Assembly: GCF_900091475.1 (NCBI RefSeq)
Contig: NZ_FMIB01000002.1
Span: 4,030,001-4,094,000 of the forward strand
Length of the DNA: 64,000 nt
Source of the DNA: Micromonospora chersina
GTDB lineage: Bacteria > Actinomycetota > Actinomycetes > Mycobacteriales > Micromonosporaceae
Direction of reading: 5' to 3'
Both the position numbers and the translations under genes were made by a program. How positions within the stretch are numbered: position 1 is the stretch's first letter; each line of letters starts with the position of its first letter. Of the stretch, positions 33,341 to 41,272 are shown piece by piece. The notes below the pieces were generated by a model, which was given only the letters and a program-made list of their open reading frames with translations, made no database searches and was not told the DNA's origin.

Positions 33341-34633
33341 TCAGCGCTCCAGGATCGCCGTCACACCCTGGCCACCGGCCGCGCAGATGGAGATCAGGCC
33401 ACGCCCGCTCCCCTTCTGGTCGAGCAGCTTGGCCAGGGTCGCCACGATCCGGCCGCCGGTGGCCGCGAACGGGTGCCCGGCGGCCAGCGAGGAGCCGTTG
33501 ACGTTGAGCTTCTCCCGGTCGATCGAGCCGAGCGGCGCGTCCAGACCGAGGCGCTCCTTGCAGAACTCCGGCGACTCCCAGGCGGCCAGGGTGGCCAGCA
33601 CCTGCGAGGCGAACGCCTCGTGGATCTCGTAGTAGTCGAAGTCCTGGAGGGTCAGCCCGGCGCGGGCCAGCATCCGGGGCACCGCGTACGCGGGGGCCAT
33701 GAGCAGCCCCTCGTCGCCGTGCACGAAGTCGACCGCCGCCGTCTCCGACCAGGAGAACCAGGCAAGCACCGGCAGGTGGTGCTCGCGCGCCCACTCCTCC
33801 GAGGCCAGCAGCACTGTCGACGCGCCGTCGGTGAGCGGGGAGGAGTTGCCGGCCGTCATGGTGGCCTGCGCGGCGTCCGGCCCCTTGGTGCCGAAGACCG
33901 GCTTGAGCGAGCCGAGCTTCTCCAGGCTGGTGTCCGGGCGGAGGTTCTGGTCACGGGTGAGCCCCAGGTAAGGGGTCATCAGGTCGTCGAAGAACCCCTT
34001 CTCGTACGCGGCGGCGAGCCGCTGGTGCGAGCGGAGCGCCAACTCGTCCTGGGCTTGCCGGTCGACGTTCCAGCGCAGTGCCGTCTTCGCGGCGTGGTCG
34101 CCCATCGACAGCCCGGTACGCGGCTCGGCGTTGCGCGGAATCTCCGGCTTGAACGGCTGGAGCGGGCGGAGCTTCGCGGCGACCTTCAGGCGCTCGCCGA
34201 GCGTGCGGGCGGAGTTGAGCTGGATCAGGGTGCGGCGCAGGTCCTCGTTGACGGCCAGCGGCGCGTCGGAGGTGGTGTCGACGCCGCCGGCGATGCCGAC
34301 CTCGATCTGCCCGAGCGCGATCTTGTTGGCGACCAGGATGGCGGCCTCCAGCCCGGTGCCGCAGGCCTGCTGGATGTCGTACGCCGGGGTGTGCGGGTCG
34401 AGGCGCGAGCCGAGCACGACCTCGCGGGTGAGGTTGAAGTCCCGGGAGTGCTTCAGCACGGCGCCGGCCACCACCTCGCCGACCCGCTGCCCGGCCAGCC
34501 CGAACCGGGCGACGAGCCCGTCCAGCGCCGCGCCGAGCATGTCCGCGTTGGACGCGTGCGCGTAGCGCGAGTTGGACCGGGCGAAGGGGATGCGGTTGCC
34601 GCCGATCACCGCGACCCGCCGGACACTCTGCAC
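33341..34633 (-). CDS. Acetyl-CoA C-acetyltransferase (thiolase, FadA2-like)
   Basis: 430 residues, thiolase fold. The acylated nucleophile lies in DIQQACGTGLEAAILVA (Cys near residue 90). The C-terminal motifs are NVNGSSLAAGHPFAATGGRI (His) and CAAGGQGVTAILER (general-base Cys). EIHEAFASQVLATL carries the conserved loop. It catalyses condensation or thiolytic cleavage of acyl-CoA. GTG at 34633 follows GAGGAGG. It is divergent from fabG4-type and MaoC genes, the same arrangement I recall for fadA2-fabG4-htdX in Mycobacterium tuberculosis. The shared promoter holds a candidate TetR site. Confidence 0.92.
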   Translation of the reverse strand: MQSVRRVAVIGGNRIPFARSNSRYAHASNADMLGAALDGLVARFGLAGQRVGEVVAGAVLKHSRDFNLTREVVLGSRLDPHTPAYDIQQACGTGLEAAILVANKIALGQIEVGIAGGVDTTSDAPLAVNEDLRRTLIQLNSARTLGERLKVAAKLRPLQPFKPEIPRNAEPRTGLSMGDHAAKTALRWNVDRQAQDELALRSHQRLAAAYEKGFFDDLMTPYLGLTRDQNLRPDTSLEKLGSLKPVFGTKGPDAAQATMTAGNSSPLTDGASTVLLASEEWAREHHLPVLAWFSWSETAAVDFVHGDEGLLMAPAYAVPRMLARAGLTLQDFDYYEIHEAFASQVLATLAAWESPEFCKERLGLDAPLGSIDREKLNVNGSSLAAGHPFAATGGRIVATLAKLLDQKGSGRGLISICAAGGQGVTAILER

Positions 34634-34663
34634 GATCGGCCTCCTCGAAGCTGTTGCCCGAAC

Positions 34664-34686
34664 CCTACTCGCCAGTAGGCTACGCC
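34664..34686. promoter_or_regulatory. Candidate TetR operator between thiolase and FabG genes
   Basis: CCTACTCGCCAGTAGGCTAC followed by GCC, ending just before the FabG ATG. It matches the operator at 45154-45177 (CCTACTCGTGCGTAAGGTTA then CGCC) apart from a few substitutions and one missing base. Proposed as a shared site. Confidence 0.45.
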
Positions 34687-34687
34687 T

Positions 34688-36046
34688 ATGACCGACAGGT
34701 ACGCGAGCTTCGTCCAAACGGGGGCCGGCCGCACGCTGGTCAAGCGCCTCGGGCTGCCCGACCCGCCTCGCCTGCGCCGGCACACGCCGGGCGACCCGCT
34801 GGTTCCCGGGCCGGTCCTGCTCGGCTCCTCGACCGGCGGCCGGCTCGCCGAGCCGGTGGGCAAGGTCCTGACCGCCGCCGGGGTCGAGCTGGTCGACCCG
34901 GCCGCCGCCACCGACGCCACCGCCCGCTTCGCGGCCCTGGTGTACGACGCCACCGGCATCACGGACTCCACCGAGCTGCGCCAGCTCTACGACTTCTTCC
35001 ACCCCCAGGCCCGGGCGCTGCTGCCCAGCGGCCGGGTGATCGTGCTGGGCACCCCGCCGGCCGAGTGCGGCTCGCCCCGCGAGGCGACCGCCCAGCGCGC
35101 ACTGGAGGGGCTGACCCGCAGCATCGGCAAGGAGTTCGGCCGGGGCGTGACCGCCCAGCTCGTGTACGTCACGAAGGACGGCGACGCGGGCACCCCGGTC
35201 AGCCTGGAGTCCACCCTGCGCTTCCTCCTCAGCGGCCGGTCCGCGTACGTCTCGGGTCAGGTGATCCGGGTCGGCGCGGGGACCGCCACCGCGCCGGCCG
35301 ACTGGGACCGGCCGCTGGACGGTCAGGTCGTCCTGGTCACCGGGGCGGCCCGCGGCATCGGCGCGGCGCTGGCCCGGGTGCTCGCCCGGGACGGCGCCAC
35401 TGTCGTCGCGCTGGACATCCCGGCCGCCGGGGACGAGCTGGCCGCGGTCGCCAACGAGGTGGGCGGCAGCGCCGTGCAGCTCGACCTGACCGCGCCGGAC
35501 GCCCCGACCCGCCTGGCCCAGCACCTCGCGAGCCGGCACGGCCGGGTCGACGTGGTGGTGCACAACGCCGGCATCACCCGGGACAAGACGCTGGGCCGGA
35601 TGGACGCCGACCGCTGGGACTCGGTGATCGACGTGAACCTCTCCAGCCAGGAGCGGATCAACGACGTGCTGCTGGAGCGCGACCTGATCCCGGCCGGCGG
35701 CCGGATCGTCTCGGTCTCCTCGATCGCGGGCATCGCCGGCAACCGGGGCCAGACCAACTACGCGACAAGCAAGGCCGGGGTGATCGGCCTGGTCGACTCC
35801 CTCTCCCCGGTGCTGCGCGAGCGGGGCATCAGCCTCAACGCGGTCGCGCCCGGCTTCATCGAGACCCGGCTGACCGCCCGGATCCCGCTGATGATCCGCG
35901 AGGCGGGCCGGCGGATGAACAGCATGGCCCAGGGCGGCCTGCCGGTGGACGTGGCCGAGACGATCGGCTGGCTGTCCTGGCCGGCGAGCGGCGCGGTCAG
36001 CGGCAACGTGGTCCGCGTCTGCGGCCAGAGCCTGCTGGGGGCGTGA
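34688..36046 (+). CDS. fabG4: High-molecular-weight 3-oxoacyl-ACP/CoA reductase (FabG4 type)
   Basis: 452 residues, two Rossmann domains. The N-terminal domain (1-210) lacks a clear cofactor loop, as in FabG4. The C-terminal short-chain dehydrogenase domain has VVLVTGAARGIGAALARVL, VVVHNAGITRDKTLGRM, VSSIAGIAGN and the catalytic YATSK tetrad part (Tyr and Lys spaced by four), then NAVAPGFIETRLTARIP. It reduces 3-oxoacyl thioesters in lipid synthesis or remodelling. ATG at 34688. Its stop overlaps the next gene's ATG (TGATG), so it is coupled to the MaoC dehydratase. Confidence 0.92.
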   Translation: MTDRYASFVQTGAGRTLVKRLGLPDPPRLRRHTPGDPLVPGPVLLGSSTGGRLAEPVGKVLTAAGVELVDPAAATDATARFAALVYDATGITDSTELRQLYDFFHPQARALLPSGRVIVLGTPPAECGSPREATAQRALEGLTRSIGKEFGRGVTAQLVYVTKDGDAGTPVSLESTLRFLLSGRSAYVSGQVIRVGAGTATAPADWDRPLDGQVVLVTGAARGIGAALARVLARDGATVVALDIPAAGDELAAVANEVGGSAVQLDLTAPDAPTRLAQHLASRHGRVDVVVHNAGITRDKTLGRMDADRWDSVIDVNLSSQERINDVLLERDLIPAGGRIVSVSSIAGIAGNRGQTNYATSKAGVIGLVDSLSPVLRERGISLNAVAPGFIETRLTARIPLMIREAGRRMNSMAQGGLPVDVAETIGWLSWPASGAVSGNVVRVCGQSLLGA

Positions 36047-37224
36047 TGGCGCGGCGGAAGCAGCGGCCGGAGGAGCCGGCCGAGGAGCTGTCGGTGCACG
36101 AGCTGATCGAGGGCCCGACCCAGGACCTCACCTCGGCCCGGGCGGCACTCGCGGCGCGCGGTGCCCCGGAGCCGCCGGTCGAGGCGACCCAGGACCTGTC
36201 CGCGCTGGCCGGGGACCGCACGCAGGACCTGTCCGCGCTGGCTGACGATCTCACCCAGGATGCGCCGGCCGGCGACCGCACCCGGGACCTGTCCGGCGCC
36301 GCCGCGGCGGTCGCGGCGGGCGGGGCGGCCACGCTTACCGCACCGGAGCGCACCGGGCCGGAGGGTCGCCTGCGCATCGACCTGCCCCGGCTGCCCGCGC
36401 CGGGGGCGCTCTACCGGCGGGCCCTGCTGGGCGCGCTGCCCGGCATGGGTGGCCGGCGGCGGCCGGACGTGCCGGCCGTGGAACTGGGCGTCACCGGGGT
36501 GCCGGTCGACCCGGCGCACCTGGCCGACTACGACCGGGTCTGCGGGTTCCGGCTGGCTGACCGGCTGCCGGCGACGTACCTGCACGTGCTGGGCTTTCCG
36601 CTCTCGCTGCGGCTGATGACCGCGCCGGAGTTCCCCATCCCGCTGACCGGCGTGGTGCACGTGGCGAACCGGATCACCGTGCACCGGCCGGTCGAGGTGG
36701 GCGAGACGGTGGACTTCCGCACGTACGCCGAGAACCTGCGCCCGCACGAGCGGGGCCGGCAGCTCGACGTGGTGCTTGTCGGCTCGGTCGGCGGCGAGGA
36801 GGTCTGGCGGGGCGTCTCGACGTACCTCGGGAAGGAGCGCGGGGCGGGCGGCGGCCCGCGGCCGGACCGGGGTGACCGCCCGACCCCGCCGGCCGCCTCG
36901 GCCCAGTGGCGGGTGACCCCGCGGGTGGGGACGGACTACGCCCGGGTCTCCGGCGACCACAACCCGATCCACACCTCGAAGCTGGGCGCGCGGCTGTTCG
37001 GCTTCCCGCGCCCGATCGCCCACGGCATGTGGAGCAAGGCCCGCTGCCTGGCGGCGCTGGAGAGCCGGCTGCCGGAGGCGTACACGGTGGAGGTGGCGTT
37101 CAAGCTGCCGGTGCCGTTGCCGTCCACGGTGGCCTTCAGCGCCTCCGGCGCCGGCGGGGGCTGGGACTTCGCGCTGCACGACGCGCGGCAGGGGCGGCCG
37201 CACCTGGTGGGCACCGTCCGCTGA
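36046..37224 (+). CDS. MaoC-family (R)-hydratase, double hot-dog (HtdX type) with TQDL-repeat N-terminus
   Basis: 392 residues. The double hot-dog fold spans about 135-390, and the hydratase motif lies in the second half: DYARVSGDHNPIHTSKLGA, then FPRPIAHGMWSK, carrying the catalytic Asp and His. The first half (YLHVLGFPLSLRLM, VVHVANRITVHRPVEVG) lacks the catalytic residues, as expected. Residues 1-110 are an added disordered region with four Thr-Gln-Asp-(Leu) motifs at about ten- to thirty-residue intervals. It dehydrates 3-hydroxyacyl thioesters, partner of FabG4. Followed by a terminator. Confidence 0.9.
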   Translation: MARRKQRPEEPAEELSVHELIEGPTQDLTSARAALAARGAPEPPVEATQDLSALAGDRTQDLSALADDLTQDAPAGDRTRDLSGAAAAVAAGGAATLTAPERTGPEGRLRIDLPRLPAPGALYRRALLGALPGMGGRRRPDVPAVELGVTGVPVDPAHLADYDRVCGFRLADRLPATYLHVLGFPLSLRLMTAPEFPIPLTGVVHVANRITVHRPVEVGETVDFRTYAENLRPHERGRQLDVVLVGSVGGEEVWRGVSTYLGKERGAGGGPRPDRGDRPTPPAASAQWRVTPRVGTDYARVSGDHNPIHTSKLGARLFGFPRPIAHGMWSKARCLAALESRLPEAYTVEVAFKLPVPLPSTVAFSASGAGGGWDFALHDARQGRPHLVGTVR

Positions 37225-37225
37225 G

Positions 37226-37254
37226 GAAAGAGGGGGCTTGGCGTTCCCTCTTTC
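37226..37254 (+). terminator. Terminator after the MaoC gene
   Basis: 9-bp stem GAAAGAGGG / CCCTCTTTC with an 11-base loop, directly after the stop codon. Confidence 0.75.
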
Positions 37255-37263
37255 GTGCGCTAA

Positions 37264-37295
37264 GTTGTTCTCAGGTTGAGTTGTTCTCAGGATGA
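37264..37295 (+). repeat. Tandem 16-bp direct repeat before the NUDIX regulator gene
   Basis: GTTGTTCTCAGGTTGA at 37264-37279 and GTTGTTCTCAGGATGA at 37280-37295, contiguous and differing at one base. The second copy ends 16 bases before the GTG. Candidate operator for the NUDIX/winged-helix protein it precedes. Confidence 0.7.
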
Positions 37296-37310
37296 GAGAG
37301 ACGAGGCGAC

Positions 37311-38063
37311 GTGAACGAGCAGGACTTCCTCGCCGCGTACGACCCCCGGGACTACCCGGCGGTGGCAGTCACCGTCGACGTGGTGGCGCTGACCATCCGC
37401 GAGGGCGCGCTGCACCTGCTGCTGATCCGCCGGGCCGCCCCGCCCTACGCGGGGCACTGGGCGCTGCCCGGCGGTTTCGTCCGCCCCGACGAGGACCTGG
37501 CCGCCGGCGCCCGGCGCGAGCTGGCCGAGGAGACCGGCCTCGGCGGCGAGCGGCTGCGTCGGGTCCACCTGGAGCAGCTCGCCACCTACGGCGCGCCCGA
37601 CCGCGACCCCCGGATGCGCGTCGTCTCGGTCGCCCACCTGGCCTTCGCCCCCGACCTGCCCGACCCGGTGGCCGACACCGACGCCGACGACGCGATCTGG
37701 CTGCCGGTCACCGCCCTGACCACCCGGCAGCTCGCCTTCGACCACGGCCGGATCATCGACGACGGGTTGGAGCGGGCCCGGTCCAAACTGGAGTACACCC
37801 CGCTGGCCACCCGCTTCCTGGAGCCCGAGTTCACCATCACCGAGTTGCGGGCCGTCTACGAGACGGTGTGGGGGCACCCGCTGCACGCCGGCAACTTCCA
37901 CCGCAAGGTGCTCTCGGTGCCCGGCTTCGTGGAGAGCACCGGCGCCAGCACCGAGCGCGGCGGCGCGCGCGGCGGCCCCCGGGCCAAGCTCTACCGGGCC
38001 GGCGACGCCAGGCTGCTCCACCCAGCGCTGCTGCGCCCCGCCCGGGAGGAGACGGTGCGGTGA
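37311..38063 (+). CDS. NUDIX hydrolase with NrtR-like winged-helix domain
   Basis: 250 residues. The NUDIX fold (15-155) contains a complete box: GGFVRPDEDLAAGARRELAEE plus TGL, with the catalytic Arg-Glu pair and EE. A C-terminal segment (EPEFTITELRAVYETVWG, NFHRKVLSVPGFVES) matches the winged helix of NrtR-type regulators, which sense ADP-ribose and control NAD genes. The intact catalytic box suggests hydrolase activity may also be retained. GTG at 37311. Its stop overlaps the next start (GTGA), making it first gene of the operon described at 37311-41248. Confidence 0.88.
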   Translation: MNEQDFLAAYDPRDYPAVAVTVDVVALTIREGALHLLLIRRAAPPYAGHWALPGGFVRPDEDLAAGARRELAEETGLGGERLRRVHLEQLATYGAPDRDPRMRVVSVAHLAFAPDLPDPVADTDADDAIWLPVTALTTRQLAFDHGRIIDDGLERARSKLEYTPLATRFLEPEFTITELRAVYETVWGHPLHAGNFHRKVLSVPGFVESTGASTERGGARGGPRAKLYRAGDARLLHPALLRPAREETVR

Positions 38064-39034
38064 GGACCGAGGACGCCATCCGGCTGGTCGCCACGGCGCG
38101 CGGCGACGCCGACCTGTTCGGCACCGCCGCGCCGGCCCGCCGCTACCGCGAGCTGGTCACGGCGCTGCACCCCGACCGGCTCGGCGCGGTCGACCCGGGG
38201 GTACGCGCCGCCGCCACCGACGCGCTCATGGCGGTGACCGCCCGCTGGCGGGGCGGCCGCGCGGCCGAACTCGGCGACTACGTGTTGCGCCGGATCGCGT
38301 ACGTCGGGGACCTGGCCGACCTCTACGACGTCGGGCGGGACCGGCTGCTCAAGCTGCCCCGGAACCCGGTCGACAACGACCTGATGGCCCGCGAGGCGCG
38401 CGCCCTGCGGCGGATCGCCGAGCGGGGCGACCCGCGCCGCCTGCCGTACGTGCCCCGGCTCGTCGACCACCTGCCCGCCCGCGACCCCGCGACCGGCGCG
38501 GAACGGCTGGTCAACGTGGTGGCCGCGGCACCCGGGCTGCACAGCCTCGACGAGGTGCGCCGGGCGTACCCGGACGGGCTGGACCCGCGCGACGCGGCCT
38601 GGATGTGGCGGCGGCTGCTGGTCGCCCTCGGCCTGGCCCACCGGGCCGGGGTGGTGCACGGCGCGGTGCTCCCCCGGCACGTGCTCATCGAGCCGGACGC
38701 GCACGGCGTGGTGCTGGTCGACTGGTGCTTCTCCGCCGAACCCGGCGCGACCGTCCCGGCGCTGGTCCCCGGCCACGAGGACTGGTACCCGGCCGAGGTG
38801 ACCGCCCGGCGGCCCGCCGGCCCGGGCACCGACCTGGCCATGGCCGCCCACTGCATGACCTGGCTCATGGCCGACCGCGCCCCGCGCGAGCTGCGCGCCT
38901 TCGCGGCCGGCTGCACGCGCCCGAAGCTGGCCGCCCGCCCCGACGACGCCTGGCGGCTGCTCGGCGAACTCGACGAGGTGCTGGACCGCCTCTTCGGCCC
39001 CCGCACCTTCCGCCCCTTCACCCTCAATCCCTAG
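38060..39034 (+). CDS. J-domain-like / pseudokinase fusion protein
   Basis: 324 residues, GTG overlapping the NUDIX stop. Residues 1-75 look like a short J-domain: a helix with ARRYRELVTALHPDR carries His37-Pro38-Asp39. Residues about 100-320 follow a protein-kinase-like plan: LLKLPR (possible ATP lysine), a REARALRRIAE helix, then GVVHGAVLPRHVLI in place of the HRDxxxxN catalytic loop and VLVDWCF in place of DFG. The catalytic Asp and the Asn are missing while the DFG-position Asp is kept, so a pseudokinase or nucleotide-binding module is likely. It precedes the VWA gene by 10 bases. Confidence 0.75.
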   Translation: MRTEDAIRLVATARGDADLFGTAAPARRYRELVTALHPDRLGAVDPGVRAAATDALMAVTARWRGGRAAELGDYVLRRIAYVGDLADLYDVGRDRLLKLPRNPVDNDLMAREARALRRIAERGDPRRLPYVPRLVDHLPARDPATGAERLVNVVAAAPGLHSLDEVRRAYPDGLDPRDAAWMWRRLLVALGLAHRAGVVHGAVLPRHVLIEPDAHGVVLVDWCFSAEPGATVPALVPGHEDWYPAEVTARRPAGPGTDLAMAAHCMTWLMADRAPRELRAFAAGCTRPKLAARPDDAWRLLGELDEVLDRLFGPRTFRPFTLNP

Positions 39035-39044
39035 GGAGGCTGCC

Positions 39045-40001
39045 ATGGGCAGCGGAATCTGGTCCACCGACGTGTACGACGCCGCCGACCGCTACCGGCG
39101 GGCCACCGGCGCGAGCGCGTTCTCGTACAGCGACAGCGGGGCGCGGACCGTGCACCCCGCGCTCGACCCTCGCGGCGCCGTCCGGGAGAGCCGCGACTCG
39201 GCCGAGCACCCGCGGTCGACGCCCATCGCGGTGCTCTTCGACGTGACCGGCTCGATGGGCCACGTGCCCCGGGTGCTCCAGAGCAAGCTGCCACAGCTGC
39301 TCGGCCTGCTGCTCCGCCAGGGGTACGCCCCCGACCCGCAGATCATGTTCGGCGCCATCGGCGACGCCACCTGCGACCGGGTGCCGTTGCAGGTCGGCCA
39401 GTTCGAGTCCGACAACCGGATGGACGACGACCTCGGCCGGATCGTGCTGGAGGGCGGCGGTGGCGGCCAGATGACCGAGTCGTACGAGCTGGCGATGTAC
39501 TTCATGGCCCGGCACACGGTCACCGACAGCTGGACGAAGCGGGGCCGGCGCGGCTACCTGTTCATCATCGGCGACGAGCTGGCGTACCCCCGGGTGGACC
39601 GGCGGCAGGTGGCCCGGCTCGTCGGCGACGACCTGCGCGAGGACGTGCCGCTGCGGCAGATCGTCGACGAGGTGACCCGGCGCTGGGACACCTACTACCT
39701 CCTCCCGGCCGGCAGCGCGTACGCGGGCAGCCGCAAGGTGCTCGACTTCTGGCGCGACCTGCTCGGCCAGCACGCCGTCGAGCTGGACGACCTGGACGCG
39801 GTCTGCGAGACCATCGCGCTCACCGTCGGCCTCGGCGAGCAGGCCATCGACCTGGACGCCGGCCTACGTGACCTGGACCGGGCCGGGTCGACGGCGGGCC
39901 GGACCGTCTCCCGGGCGCTCGCCCGGCTGGACGGCGGCCAGCGTTCGGTGGCCACGCTGCCGTTCGCCCCCAGTGACGGAAGCGGGGTCACCCGGCTGTG
40001 A
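39045..40001 (+). CDS. VWA-domain protein
   Basis: 318 residues, ATG at 39045 after AGGGAGG. The VWA fold begins near residue 58, and the metal-ion-dependent adhesion site reads DVTGSMG (Asp66, Thr68, Ser70), a DxTxS variant still able to bind metal. A later strand, GYLFIIGDELAYPRV, carries another acidic position. The N-terminal 55 residues and C-terminal 70 residues are extra. There is no signal peptide, so this is a cytosolic VWA protein like those acting as assembly factors with kinases or chaperones. Its stop overlaps the next GTG (GTGA). Confidence 0.85.
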   Translation: MGSGIWSTDVYDAADRYRRATGASAFSYSDSGARTVHPALDPRGAVRESRDSAEHPRSTPIAVLFDVTGSMGHVPRVLQSKLPQLLGLLLRQGYAPDPQIMFGAIGDATCDRVPLQVGQFESDNRMDDDLGRIVLEGGGGGQMTESYELAMYFMARHTVTDSWTKRGRRGYLFIIGDELAYPRVDRRQVARLVGDDLREDVPLRQIVDEVTRRWDTYYLLPAGSAYAGSRKVLDFWRDLLGQHAVELDDLDAVCETIALTVGLGEQAIDLDAGLRDLDRAGSTAGRTVSRALARLDGGQRSVATLPFAPSDGSGVTRL

Positions 40002-41248
40002 ACCACGTGATGGTGGTCGACCTCGGCTACGGCGACGCCGGCAAGGGCACCGTCGTCGACTGGCTCTGCGCGAGCCGGCCCGTGCACACGGTCGTCCGGT
40101 TCAACGGGGGCGCGCAGGCGGCGCACAACGTCGTGCTGCGCGACGGGCGACACCACACGTTCGCGCAGTTCGGGTCCGGGACGTTCCGCCCCGGGGTCCG
40201 TACGCACCTGTCGCGGCACGTCGTGGTGGACCCGCTGGCGCTGGCTGCCGAGGCCGACCACCTCACGGCGGTCGGGGTGTTCGACGCGCTCGACCGGCTG
40301 ACCGTGGACGGGGAGGCGCTGCTGGCCACCCCGTACCACCGGGCCGCCAACCGGGCGCGGGAGATCGCCCGGGGAGCCGACCGGCACGGCTCCTGCGGGC
40401 TGGGGGTGGGCGAGGCGGTCGCGTACGGCCTCGCCCACCCCGACGAGGCGCCCCGGGTGGCGGACTGCGCCCACCCGGCGGTGCTGCGCCGCCGGCTCAC
40501 CGCGCTGCGGGACCGGCTCACCGCCGAACTCGGCCCGCTGGACGCCCCGCCGGTCGAGGACTGCCTGCCCGCGTACGCGGCCTTCGCCGACCGGGTGGCG
40601 ATCGTCGACCGGGCGTACCTGGCGGGCGTGCTGCGGGCGGGGACCTGCGTGTTCGAGGGGGCCCAGGGGGTGCTGCTGGACGAGTGGCACGGCTTCCACC
40701 CGTACACCACGTGGAGCACCACCACCTTCGCCAACGCGGAGGCGCTGCTGGCCGAGGCCGGGCTGGCCGGCAGCGCGCAGCGGCTCGGCGTGCTGCGGGT
40801 GACCACGACCCGGCACGGTCCCGGGCCGCTGGTCACCGAGGACCCGGCGCTGCCCTTCGCCGACCCGCGCAACCCGACGAACCCCTGGCAGGGTCGGTTC
40901 CGGTTCGGCCACTTCGACGCGGTCGCCCACCGCTACGCCCTGGCCGCCGCGGGCGGGGTGGACGGGCTGGCCCTGACCCACCTGGACCTGGCCGGCCCGG
41001 CCCTGCGCATCTGCCGCCGCTACGACACCGTCGACCGGCTCGCCCCCGGCCCGGCCGGCGACCTGGACCGCCAGGCGGCGCTCACCGCCCGGCTGCTCCG
41101 GGCCCGCCCGATCCTGGACGAGGCGCCCACCGACTGGCCGGCGGCGGTCGCGGCCGAGCTGGGCACGCCCGTGCTGCTCACCTCGCACGGCCCGACCGCC
41201 GAGGACAAGGTGCCCGCCCTCGCTGGGGCCGTTTCCACTCCCCGCTGA
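39998..41248 (+). CDS. Divergent adenylosuccinate synthetase paralogue
   Basis: 416 residues, clearly homologous to PurA. The catalytic Asp is kept (Asp13, GYGDAGKGT) and so is the His (His43, in AQAAHN where PurA has NNAGHT). VFEGAQGVLLDEWHG and VTTTRHGPGPLVTE also match. Differences: the Glu after the catalytic Asp is Ala14, GTTGRG is GSCGLG, and the guanine-reading TKLD is THLD (His328, Asp330). The canonical PurA at 52982-54271 retains all of these, so this copy likely uses another nucleotide or acceptor. It is translated with the VWA gene. Exact chemistry unknown. Confidence 0.85.
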   Translation: MNHVMVVDLGYGDAGKGTVVDWLCASRPVHTVVRFNGGAQAAHNVVLRDGRHHTFAQFGSGTFRPGVRTHLSRHVVVDPLALAAEADHLTAVGVFDALDRLTVDGEALLATPYHRAANRAREIARGADRHGSCGLGVGEAVAYGLAHPDEAPRVADCAHPAVLRRRLTALRDRLTAELGPLDAPPVEDCLPAYAAFADRVAIVDRAYLAGVLRAGTCVFEGAQGVLLDEWHGFHPYTTWSTTTFANAEALLAEAGLAGSAQRLGVLRVTTTRHGPGPLVTEDPALPFADPRNPTNPWQGRFRFGHFDAVAHRYALAAAGGVDGLALTHLDLAGPALRICRRYDTVDRLAPGPAGDLDRQAALTARLLRARPILDEAPTDWPAAVAAELGTPVLLTSHGPTAEDKVPALAGAVSTPR

Positions 41249-41272
41249 CATCCCACCACCGAGCATGGGGGC

